Below are positions 16,794-24,828 of a stretch of 64,000 nt of DNA, piece by piece. Position numbers and translations under genes: made by a program. The DNA is from Phycomyces nitens (lineage: Eukaryota; Mucoromycota; Mucoromycetes; Mucorales; Phycomycetaceae), in the NCBI GenBank assembly GCA_022702545.1, contig JAHRBC010000002.1:2170001-2234000 (forward strand), written 5' to 3'. The first letter of the stretch is position 1. Each line of letters begins with the position of its first letter. Below the pieces are notes generated by a model. The model saw only the letters and a program-made list of their open reading frames with translations, did not search any database and had not been told where the DNA came from.

Positions 16794-17663
16794 TCAAGAG
16801 TCGCTTGTAGAAGCACTTACCAGGTCTATAATGTCCTCGATCTTCGAGGGCATCTTGGTGCCATAGTTGGCGGAGAGAGAGATGAGGCGTGCCTCTCGGA
16901 CTTCCGGCCTCAGATTCCACCAAAAACAGAGAATCAACTGGACACCATCCTCAAGACCAGCTTGTCTGAGAAATTTCTTAAATGTTGCGCCAAAGGAACG
17001 AGCAGATTCACCTCTGCCTTGCTTCATGCACCAGACATGGCCCATGTTCAGAAACTTTCTGAATAGAGTGTCGCAGTGATCCAACAGAATACTTTCGGCC
17101 TTCTTCCACTTGTACTCTTTGCCCTTTAGTTTGTCTTCAAACAAAGATCGCTCCTCTTTGTTCAAACAAGAAGGCAGCAATCTTTCCCAGCTATCGTCTA
17201 ACGAAAGTGAGTGGGCCTCAAGCACCATAGTGAACTCTTGGCAGAAATCGTGCACCGGGTCGAATACATCTTTGTTCGCCTTGACCTGAAGGGTCTCGGA
17301 CCTCAGCTGCAAAAACGGAAGGTTTTTCGGAACCAACATGCTCTTCTTGTCCAGGGAAACAGCGGCGGGAGCGTTGGATGCCTTGAGCACCTTCAGGATG
17401 TTCTTAGCCTCGAGAAACAGTTCTTCAGCCTCCGATAAGGGATCCACCTTGGATACGGCCAAGGAGTTGCCAAGAAGAACGTAGTAGGTGTTCTTCTTTC
17501 TTCTTAGGTCTTCTTTTGCTGAGTCCAGCAAGAACGCAGCAGTGGCCTTCACATCAGAAATGGACATTTCAACATCAGAGTCCAGATGATGAGCAGAGTT
17601 TGGAACCACGGGGAAGATGAAACCAGAGTCAACGGGGGAGTCAACGGCAGATTGGGTAGACAT
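16794..17663 (-). CDS. chromovirus gag (capsid)
   Basis: 289 residues, starting 26 nt after the 5' LTR. It resembles a Ty3 capsid: a helical core with L-R-P-E-V-R-E-A-R near the C-terminus. The coding signal continues past its stop into another frame (16816-16394), where a degenerate zinc-knuckle-like stretch (V-C-F-S-W-K-A-P-W ... L-C-P-K-K) lies, so a native gag would be longer and include nucleocapsid. Whether the gag-pol shift is programmed cannot be judged. Confidence 0.72.
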   Translation of the reverse strand: MSTQSAVDSPVDSGFIFPVVPNSAHHLDSDVEMSISDVKATAAFLLDSAKEDLRRKKNTYYVLLGNSLAVSKVDPLSEAEELFLEAKNILKVLKASNAPAAVSLDKKSMLVPKNLPFLQLRSETLQVKANKDVFDPVHDFCQEFTMVLEAHSLSLDDSWERLLPSCLNKEERSLFEDKLKGKEYKWKKAESILLDHCDTLFRKFLNMGHVWCMKQGRGESARSFGATFKKFLRQAGLEDGVQLILCFWWNLRPEVREARLISLSANYGTKMPSKIEDIIDLVSASTSDS

Positions 17664-17689
17664 GTTATTGACGAATTCAAAGTAAAAAA

Positions 17690-18035
17690 TGTTGTGTTTT
17701 AGGGTATTAAAACAATAAAAAATAGTAATGGAGATATAGACAGTAAGTGAGTACTTTGAGACTGTATATAAGCTTGTCTTTATTAAGATACAAAATGTGC
17801 CGCTCTTTATACTCTTTCAATGTGCTGTTACACAAGATCTCGGACTTCCTGATACGTGGGGTCTTTCACCACATTAAGATATTAGGTGGAGTAAGCCTCT
17901 GAGCTCAACATCCATATTACTATTATTCTGATGCATTTCTATAATTCCTTTATCGTACCTTATTAGCTCTCAGCTAATCTGTACTTATAGCTTATCTATA
18001 TGTAAAATATACATTAATAAGGCTGGATCACCACA
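17690..18035 (-). repeat. chromovirus 5' LTR (promoter copy)
   Basis: Appears identical to 12560-12905 and drives transcription leftward. The sequence after it on the coding strand is TTTTTTACTTTGAATTCG, without the TGG that begins most tRNA primer-binding sites. A matching TCAAAGTA lies inside the LTR, so a self-priming mechanism as in Tf1/sushi elements is possible but unproven. Confidence 0.92.
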
Positions 18036-18040
18036 GGTCC
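18036..18040. repeat. target-site duplication GGTCC (right)
   Basis: Second copy of the 5-bp duplication made by chromovirus insertion; the DIRS RNase H frame resumes immediately after it. Confidence 0.9.
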
Positions 18041-18672
18041 TCCAGATCTACTGCGACAACATTACCTCGATCGCATATGTCAAGCACTTTGGTGGAACTC
18101 GTTCACCCCACCTCATGGATCTAGCCCGTACAATATGGCAGGAATGCCTTACTTCGCACACTCGCTTGCACCTTACTTATATACCTTCCCCATTCAACCC
18201 AGCCGATCCTCCATCTCGACTTCTGAACTCGCAGCTCGAATGGCAAATCTCGTCGACATTTTTCCAAACCTTGGAATCCAGGTGGGGCCCTCACAAGATC
18301 GACTGCTTTGCGACGCCTCTCAACTCGAAACTGCCAACATTCGCGAGCTGGCAATGGAACCCAACAGCCTGGCGGACGAATGCGTTCAGCTTCCCTTGGT
18401 CCCTATGGACACGAGTATACCTGTGTCCCCCGTGGAACCTTCTCCTACGATCAGCCCAGAAAATCTTGTCCGAGAGGGTCACGGCCACCATCATCACGCC
18501 CAATTGGCCATCAGCCATTTGGTTCCCCCTCTTACAGACCATAGCCGTAGAACCCCCCTTGACCATTCCTCGCCTTCACGTCCTTCCGGCACCAGGCGAC
18601 GATCGTCACATACTGGAGAAGAATCCCCACTGGTCATTGCTCGTCTGGAACGTAAACGGCAACGTCTACTAG
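18041..18672 (+). pseudogene. DIRS RNase H end and C-terminal domain, 3' part
   Basis: Continues the RT frame after the chromovirus: Q-I-Y-C-D-N-I-T-S-I-A-Y, then R-L-H-L-T-Y-I-P-S-P-F-N-P-A-D-P-P-S-R, the conserved RNase H end with its Asp. A region typical of DIRS RT proteins follows (D-C-F-A-T-P-L-N and a methyltransferase-like W-P-S-A-I-W). It ends at 18672. In this copy it cannot be translated together with the RT. Confidence 0.85.
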
Positions 18673-19706
18673 CCAACGGTTTTGAAGACAAGGCCATCCA
18701 TGTCATGCTTTCTCCTGACCGTCAACGCTCCCGCCAACAGTACTCATCCTCTCAGAACAAGTATATTTCTTGGGCCAATGAACATCAAATCGATCCCTTC
18801 ACGCCTAACCCAGCCCACATCGTCAACTTTATCGCCTTTGGTCACAGTCAGTATGGATGGTCTCCTTCCACTTGTCACAATTACCGCTCTGCCATCCTTG
18901 ACCTTTATGGAAATGACAAAGCAGTTGTCACTGATGACATTGATTTCCGAGATTTCTTTACTGCACTGAATGATACCACGGTCTGCTCCTTCCATCGTCC
19001 TATTTACGACTTACAACCAGTGTTTGCCACATTCCGGACATGGGGACCCAACGATTCCATGACAGTCTCCCGACTTACTCACAAACTTTGCTGGCTACTG
19101 GCCATTACTGGCTTCTTGCGCCCCTCAGATATTGAACGAATTAACCTGGACGAAACCGAGTTCTCGTCTCTTTCTTCCCCGGTGCCTACCTTGGTCCTTG
19201 CCATTGATTGTCCCAAAGAAAAACGATCGGGACAACCAATCGTTCGATCAGTTCATATCCGCCCTCACCTTGATCCTGTCCTCTGCCCCGTCTTGTCCTT
19301 CCAATCTTACATGCGCCGTATGGTCTCTGCCCCTTGTCGCCAACCACATCCTGTACGATCAAACCGCACTATCAACTATCTGATCCGCCATGTTCGCAAC
19401 CCTTCCTCTCCAATTCATGCTGAACGCATCAGTAAGTATATCAATTTTGTCACTGACCTGATTCGCCGACCTGGCAACAGCCGTCGTCCTCGTGCCCGCG
19501 CTCTTGGCTCCACTGCTGCCGCACGTTATGGTATTCCTCTTGATGACATCCTCACACACGGTTCATGGGCGTCGTCATCGGTTTTTGACACTTTCTACCG
19601 CCTCTCTCGAGAAACAGCTTCTGATTTCACTACAGCGGCTTTGGGTCCATCTCTTCCTCACTTAGCTCTGAATACACAGTCAGAGTCTCCGACTCGTGAA
19701 GTATAA
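18135..19706 (+). CDS. DIRS tyrosine recombinase
   Basis: The recombinase overlaps the end of the RT frame in another register. The recognisable protein starts at about 18550; the upstream part of the frame is probably only a shadow of the RT gene. A SAM-like core-binding domain (Y-I-S-W-A-N-E-H, N-Y-R-S-A-I-L) is followed by the catalytic domain with T-G-F-L-R-P-S-D-I, R-A-L-G-S-T-A-A-A-R-Y, L-T-H-G-S-W and D-T-F-Y-R-L. These supply the Arg, Arg/His and nucleophilic Tyr of the family. It joins the circular DNA intermediate to the target. Confidence 0.85.
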   Translation: MAGMPYFAHSLAPYLYTFPIQPSRSSISTSELAARMANLVDIFPNLGIQVGPSQDRLLCDASQLETANIRELAMEPNSLADECVQLPLVPMDTSIPVSPVEPSPTISPENLVREGHGHHHHAQLAISHLVPPLTDHSRRTPLDHSSPSRPSGTRRRSSHTGEESPLVIARLERKRQRLLANGFEDKAIHVMLSPDRQRSRQQYSSSQNKYISWANEHQIDPFTPNPAHIVNFIAFGHSQYGWSPSTCHNYRSAILDLYGNDKAVVTDDIDFRDFFTALNDTTVCSFHRPIYDLQPVFATFRTWGPNDSMTVSRLTHKLCWLLAITGFLRPSDIERINLDETEFSSLSSPVPTLVLAIDCPKEKRSGQPIVRSVHIRPHLDPVLCPVLSFQSYMRRMVSAPCRQPHPVRSNRTINYLIRHVRNPSSPIHAERISKYINFVTDLIRRPGNSRRPRARALGSTAAARYGIPLDDILTHGSWASSSVFDTFYRLSRETASDFTTAALGPSLPHLALNTQSESPTREV

Positions 19707-19776
19707 TGATTTATTTGTCCGAGGCCATAGGCCGAAGGACTCAATTCATTATACGAGTAGGAGGAGACTCTGACTG
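19674..19776. repeat. DIRS internal complementary region
   Basis: The first half (19674-19708) is the inverse of the left terminus at 10327; the second half (to 19776) is the inverse of the right terminus, including its 38-bp extension. It is the template that rebuilds both ends as a circle junction during DIRS replication. It overlaps the recombinase stop. Confidence 0.85.
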
Positions 19777-19825
19777 ATCCCTCCCTCCCTCTCCTAGCTA
19801 GTTTCTTGATGCACCATGATGCTAA

Positions 19826-19950
19826 ATGATAAAGGTTGGCATTGACCACCTATTAACTATATATACATTATTATCTTTAAAATTTCAAAACTTTCGACAA
19901 ATAAAGAAAAGATGGTAACACAGTCAGAGTCTCCTCCTACTCGTATAATG
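19826..19950 (-). repeat. DIRS right inverted terminal repeat
   Basis: Inverse of 10327-10454 (ATGATAAAGGTTGG to CTCGTATAATG). The element continues to 19988 with an extension present only at this end and in the internal complementary region. Confidence 0.85.
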
Positions 19951-20252
19951 AATTGAGTCCTTCGGCCTATGGCCTCGGACAAATAAATCAATATCAGCCA
20001 ATCATAAATCGTAAAAAAAATGGAAAGTGAAATCAAAAATCAAAACGCGAAACCCCCTATTTTATTGTCTTGCTTTCTATTTTAAATAATTCATGGAAAA
20101 ATCTTAAGCATGGAGTGTGGAACTTGTAAACAATATTTAAAGAACACGAATTCGGCATTGAAGGACCACAGCTATAATTATCATGTTGATGAAGTGTTTG
20201 TTGGCGAAAGTAAATGGTTCTTTTTTTTTTTAGTTTGTGCAAGTTTTATTGA

Positions 20253-21859
20253 ATGACATTTGCATCCGTAGGTCTTTTGGTTGTGAGGAGAATCCATGGG
20301 ACATTCACTTGTTATATTTGTGACAGAGCCCTGAAAACAACAGCTGGATTCAAGTCTCATTTGGCCAGCCACAGTTTGAAGATGACCATCAATTTCACAA
20401 GTCTCCCAGAACCAAAAAACTCATTGCGATATTCGGAATATGTCTCAGATAGCATGCCGCCAAGCGAAAGTATCCATCATATTCCACCTGAAGATTTAAT
20501 CATCGGCAACTCTTCCAAACCTCATAAGAAACGCAAGTTACTTTCACATTCACAGACTGTTCTTGCTTCAAGTGGTTCTATCACAGCTGGAACTCAAGAA
20601 AAAACTGATAAACTCATGCTTGCAAAACTTGGTCGATGGGTGCCCATTATATTTGAATGTGAAAGCGAACAGCATGGTCTTTTAACTTCTGCCCACTCAG
20701 CAACCATGTTGTTGCAAGAATCACCTCAGACTGGTGCGTGGAAGAAACCAGCTGCCGACTTTGATCCAAGTACTGGCGTTCCCTGTATTACAGATGATTG
20801 TTCCAGTGATTCCATAGTCGAGCATATCAAATCAACAAGGTATGATCTTTGGTTCCGCTTAAAGATGTATTGTTTAATGTTTTTTTTTCTTTCAGTCAAG
20901 CAGCAAAGAAGCTTTCCACAACTCGTCATGAAGAATTTACTCTTGAACATTCAAATATTCTCAGTCGAGATTGGCTCGAGTATCCCCAATTACGATACTG
21001 TGGATCTCAAATGCTAGTAGGAGCCATTTTAGTTGATGGGCAAAATTCGATTTTATTGAACACTGTTGAACCCTATTCTCGCGACCCTTTGCTTGACGCT
21101 CACTACGAACGACTGTCTCCTGATCAGTCGTCATTTCCAGAGACACCTGGTATTTATGGATTCCTCTCTATTTGTTTGATTGACACACAGGACGGAAAAA
21201 AGTTGATCATAGGAACTCGAACATGCAATTTCCTTGTAACATCAAGCATGCGCCTGGACGTTCATTCTGTCAACCTTGGACCATCAACAACTCACTTCAC
21301 TCCAACGAACAAGACAAGGCTGTTTTTGGATAAGACCTCACTTGATACTGTCAAACCAATGCTCAAAAACGAGACCGTCAACGAGTGTCAACAGATGCCC
21401 ATTTTGTACCAATTGAGACAATTACGAAGCAAATTTGATCGCCTTTCTACTTACACAAAATGTCGAGCATCATCATCATTCACAAGCCATCCATTCTTAC
21501 AACCAACAACTATCTGGACTTTGTCTTCTCAAAATGGTTCAACCTTGATTAATTTGTCACAAGAAAAAATTGGGGCCTTGATTTTCAGAACAATTGCTAT
21601 TCAAGTTTGCAAAGCTGGTGCTCATGCCTCCCTTGATCGGGTTGCAGTTGATGAAATTGTAGCACTTGCAAATGACACATCTATTTCAGCAATCTTGACC
21701 AGTATACAAGGATTGTTTGACGATCAAGAAAAAATTGATATTATTGGAAATGCTGCCCTCAACAGCCAGTTAACTGACCTCGCCAACAAGATTTGCAAAA
21801 AAAAGAAGATGACAAAAAAATCCAGAATATTATTAAGAAATTGTACGATTGAATTCTGA
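20253..21859 (+). CDS. two-exon C2H2 zinc-finger protein of unknown function
   Basis: Exons 20253-20839 and 20896-21859 join in phase across a 56-nt GT-AG intron with a long pyrimidine tract, giving 516 aa. Near the start is one classical C2H2 finger (C-Y-I-C, 12 residues, H-L-A-S-H). A basic nuclear-localisation-like patch follows (K-K-R-K at about residue 92). The rest is a globular region I do not recognise, with a basic C-terminus (K-K-K-K-M-T-K-K). It lies between the DIRS element and the second DDE transposon. A host DNA-binding protein or cargo gene are both possible. The ATG is uncertain, because an acceptor-like CCGTAG at about 20270 could mark an upstream exon. Confidence 0.6.
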
Positions 21860-22166
21860 AGGTTGACTACCCAGGGGTGTGATAATACTGTCATATTTAG
21901 AAAATTAGACTTTCAACAGTTGCCGAAAACAGTGAAATCTATAATATATGTATATTTGTATGATGACACGAACACAATAAATATCATTCTTTAAATAAAA
22001 GCTTTTATATCAATTTGGAAGACATGATGACTATATGTTTAAAAGCCAAGTGTATAGTATTCTAATGGTATCAAATTAATGCCTGCATATGCACCTCGTG
22101 AAAGAAAATCATTCTTGGGAATTACAATTATGAAGAGATAGAAATATCAAAAAGTCGGTCAAATTA
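21860..22166. other. 3' flank of the zinc-finger gene
   Basis: AT-rich with AATAAA-like signals at about 21975-21999 that could end the preceding transcript. No gene seen. Confidence 0.35.
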
Positions 22167-22255
22167 TTGTATGATGAGGTTAATTTATTTTCGCAAACTT
22201 GGTAAAACAAACTTCAAACATCCGGCCAAATAAGTCTCTTTTTTATAGGCAATTT

Positions 22256-22658
22256 TGTTGTATACAGGCATTAGATCTAGACAATGAGTTATATAATCTC
22301 GGTTAAAGTATATCCGCTGTGACACGCTAATAAACCAATCATATAGATTCAGCCTATACACAGTTATCCATATATTCAAGAATACCCCATTTGACATATA
22401 TGTTATTTAAAGAATCGGTTAAAGATCAAATATTTAGGATAGATGTTACGATGAGTAAATCTATTGGACATTACTGTATCCAATACAATGTGCTCCTTTA
22501 ATTAAATGCTCAGTAATTCAGATATCGAAAAACTATATAAACTCTCTGTAATTGTGTCTTGAAATAAAGTAATTCGAAATTTAGCTAGTCAGCCAGTCTG
22601 AACATTTGATTTTGTTTTTTTTTATTTTTTATTTTTATAAATCTTGCTGGATTTAACA
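22256..22658. mobile_element. 403-bp solo LTR inside transposon copy 2
   Basis: Starts TGTTGTATAC, ends GGATTTAACA and is flanked by AATTT on both sides (22251-22255 and 22659-22663). Copy 1 keeps the uninterrupted GGCAATTTAGTC, which proves this is an insertion. A TATA box (ACTATATAAAC) and AATAAAG near the end support an LTR. Recombination between two LTRs would have removed its internal region. Confidence 0.88.
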
Positions 22659-22804
22659 AATTTAGTCTCGCACAGGTGGGCAATTTTTTTCAAAAAAGTG
22701 GGCAGTGTTTTCAAAAATTCGGTAAATTGAGAGTGGAAGCACTGTACAAAGAAAAAAAAAGGGCAATTAGTAGAAAGCACTTTTCTCACTATTATTAACA
22801 AAAA

Positions 22805-23101
22805 ATGGATATTGACTATGATATGAACGAGATCTCTCTACGCGACGAAGATATTGAAGCTGTACCCGAGATTATTGTCAGTGTAATGTCGATGATGAGA
22901 AAGAAGTGGGAGTATAACATCACTGCATCAGCCATGGAGTTAGATGAAGATGTGACGATGGAGCTGAAGGAAGGGCACGAGGGTGATGAGCCCAGTAATA
23001 GCTCGGACGAGGAGGAAAATGAAGCTGATGTGCAGAGTAGTGAGAGCGATTTGAAAGAAGAGAAGCCTCTCAGAGACCTGACTGAAAAAAGACGACGCTA
23101 G
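22805..23101 (+). CDS. acidic N-terminal frame of transposon copy 2
   Basis: Identical to the 98-residue frame at 6830-7126, including the run of six A and the stop that separates it from the transposase. The initiating ATG follows an A-rich stretch just inside the inner inverted repeat. Confidence 0.65.
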   Translation: MDIDYDMNEISLRDEDIEAVPEIIVSVMSMMRKKWEYNITASAMELDEDVTMELKEGHEGDEPSNSSDEEENEADVQSSESDLKEEKPLRDLTEKRRR

Positions 23102-23282
23102 CAATGCTAGACGTGTATACACTCAGCAGGATATCAACAAGCTTATTGCTCTGTTAGTTGAACAGGTACCTATAAAGGATGCAGCTTTAAAGACAGGAAT
23201 AAATGAAAAATCAGCCTACCGTTTCAAATCGCAGTGGCAGAAAACTGGGGAGGTACCTCAACAGAAGAAAAGAGGACGCAGA

Positions 23283-24185
23283 ATGGGAACTGTCTCTGAG
23301 CTTACTGAGAAGCACTCGAAGTTTATTATCGACCTTGTTGATGAGCGTTCAACTACAACTGTAGCTGGAATACACGAGTTGTTGATCATAGAGTTTCCAA
23401 GTCTCTCTGTAAGCCCATCCGCAGTATACAGACATCTTAGGACCAGCTGTGCACTATCTATGAAGAAGTTGGAGAAGATTTCAGTTGCTAGAAATTCAGA
23501 AGAAACTTTGAAGAAGAGAAAGGAGACCGTCCTTCAATGGCTAGCTGATAAAGAAATGGACTTTGAGAACAATTGCGTATTTTTGGATGAAGCAGGATTC
23601 AATCTTCACATGACACGCACTCGTGGCTGGTCTAAGAAGGGAGCACCTGCTAAGACAACTGTCCCTGCTTCAAAAGGCACTACAATAACCATCCTTGGTG
23701 CCATCTCAAGTGCCGGCGTTATTGACATTTCTTTGAGAAAGCCAATAATGGTTTCGGGAGCTAAGAAGAGAAGAGTAGATGGTAAAGTTGTTACAACAAC
23801 AGCCAAAGTTGGAACAAGGGCCGAGCATTATCTAAATTACTTGAGTAATGTGATGGATGTTCTTGACCGAAACAACATGAGGGGCTTTTACTTGGTAATG
23901 GACAATGCTCCCATACATAAGCCAGCTACAGTAAGAAATTTGATAGAAAGCAGAGGCTATAGGTGTGCATATCTTCCACCATACTCACCATTCCTAAACC
24001 CAATTGAGCTATTCTGGTCGAAGGTGAAGTATGGTGTCAAAAGAAAGCCTTTCGAAACTGGTGAGACACTCACACCCAGAATCATGGATGCCTGCTCCAA
24101 GGTAACCAAGAAAGACTGCCAAGGCTGGATCCACCATTCCCTCGGATTCTTTGAAAAGTGCTTAGCCCTGGAGAAAAACTTATAA
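23283..24185 (+). CDS. IS630/Tc1-family DDE transposase (copy 2)
   Basis: 300 residues, the same protein as at 5746-6648. DDE residues lie in V-F-L-D-E-A-G-F, V-M-D-N-A-P-I-H and P-I-E-L-F-W. The frame stays open upstream to about 23093, so the native protein probably includes a further helix-turn-helix segment and perhaps the acidic leader after a +1 shift. Nothing in the coding region looks damaged apart from that shared A-run. Confidence 0.85.
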   Translation: MGTVSELTEKHSKFIIDLVDERSTTTVAGIHELLIIEFPSLSVSPSAVYRHLRTSCALSMKKLEKISVARNSEETLKKRKETVLQWLADKEMDFENNCVFLDEAGFNLHMTRTRGWSKKGAPAKTTVPASKGTTITILGAISSAGVIDISLRKPIMVSGAKKRRVDGKVVTTTAKVGTRAEHYLNYLSNVMDVLDRNNMRGFYLVMDNAPIHKPATVRNLIESRGYRCAYLPPYSPFLNPIELFWSKVKYGVKRKPFETGETLTPRIMDACSKVTKKDCQGWIHHSLGFFEKCLALEKNL

Positions 24186-24361
24186 TGAGATTAAAGCAGC
24201 TTTCTACTAATTGCCCCTTTTTTTTCTCTTAATTTTTCCTGAGTTTTTCTCTTATTTTATTGGTCAGTTTTCTCTTAATTGATCTAAAATTTTCTCTTAT
24301 TTTATCCAATAATTTTCTCTTATTTTCTCTGAGACTGTCTCTTAATTGCTGAAAAATACAA

Positions 24362-24828
24362 TAAATAGTCTACAGTGTGTCCCAATTAAGTAGTGAGTAG
24401 TATTGTGACCGGATTTCCACTGTGTGGATTTACTCTTGGGATTTCTAATTGGCTGTGGAATAGGTGTCTGCATGGGAGGGTGCTCAGGGGGGATTGTATT
24501 ATGGTTTGTATAATTGCACTTGTGGGAAGGTTTACAAAGACTGGCTCTATCATCAACTCTTTTTGATTAAAAGTACATTGCAAGTACTTTTATCTATAAA
24601 ACCAGGCCCAGCACAGATGCCAAGAAGAAGAAATAAAGAAAGTCAATTTACAAGCATTTTTATTTTTAGAATAGGAAAAATAGACGTACTTTTTTTTTTC
24701 AAGAAAAAAAAAAGGGATTGCAGCACACACATGTCTAGGTGTGTATTGAAACTGTCTATGATAAATGCAATTTACAACAATAAAATAACAAAGAATGATA
24801 ATAATAACAAGAGAAATAATTAGGAGGC
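24362..24828. other. intergenic; possible terminus of another Tc1-like element
   Basis: TACAGTGTGTCCCAATTAAG at 24371 looks like a TA followed by a Tc1/pogo-type inverted end, but I found no partner end. The rest is AT-rich 3' flank of the glycosyltransferase gene with homopolymer runs. Confidence 0.3.

Larger units (their letters stand above)
12560..18035 (-). mobile_element. complete Ty3 chromovirus inserted in the DIRS element
   Basis: 5,476 bp with two 346-bp LTRs that I could not distinguish base by base, a 5-bp target duplication, a gag frame and a PR-RT-RNase H-integrase-chromodomain order, all reading on the minus strand. Identical LTRs mean a very recent insertion. Even so, pol is broken into three frames by apparent single-base losses near 14795 and 13855, so either a defective copy transposed with help or the breaks are assembly errors. 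The leader between the 5' LTR and the gag ATG is only 26 nt. Confidence 0.93.
10327..19988 (+). mobile_element. DIRS-type tyrosine-recombinase retrotransposon, interrupted by a chromovirus
   Basis: Has the full DIRS layout: inverted terminal repeats (10327-10454 and 19826-19950), a right-end extension to 19988, an internal complementary region at 19674-19776, and gag, RT/RNase H and tyrosine-recombinase frames on the plus strand. Without the nested 5,481 bp (Ty3 element plus one duplication) it is about 4.2 kb. DIRS elements replicate through a circular DNA made with the internal complementary region and insert by recombinase rather than integrase, so no target duplication is expected. The nested insertion splits the RNase H domain, so this copy cannot make a complete RT/RNase H. 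Confidence 0.9.
22167..24361 (+). mobile_element. IS630/Tc1-like DDE transposon, copy 2, inverted relative to copy 1
   Basis: Runs from TTGTATGATGAGG to AAAAATACAA with a TA on each side, the target duplication expected of the Tc1/mariner superfamily. Minus the solo LTR and its 5-bp duplication it is 1,787 bp, the same as copy 1. The proteins encoded by the two copies are identical, so they are close sisters or products of a recent duplication. Confidence 0.9.

Noticed and set aside
24371..24390. TACAGTGTGTCCCAATTAAG as a complete Tc1-type element end
   Set aside because: No matching inverted end or transposase was found nearby; noted only as a possible relic.
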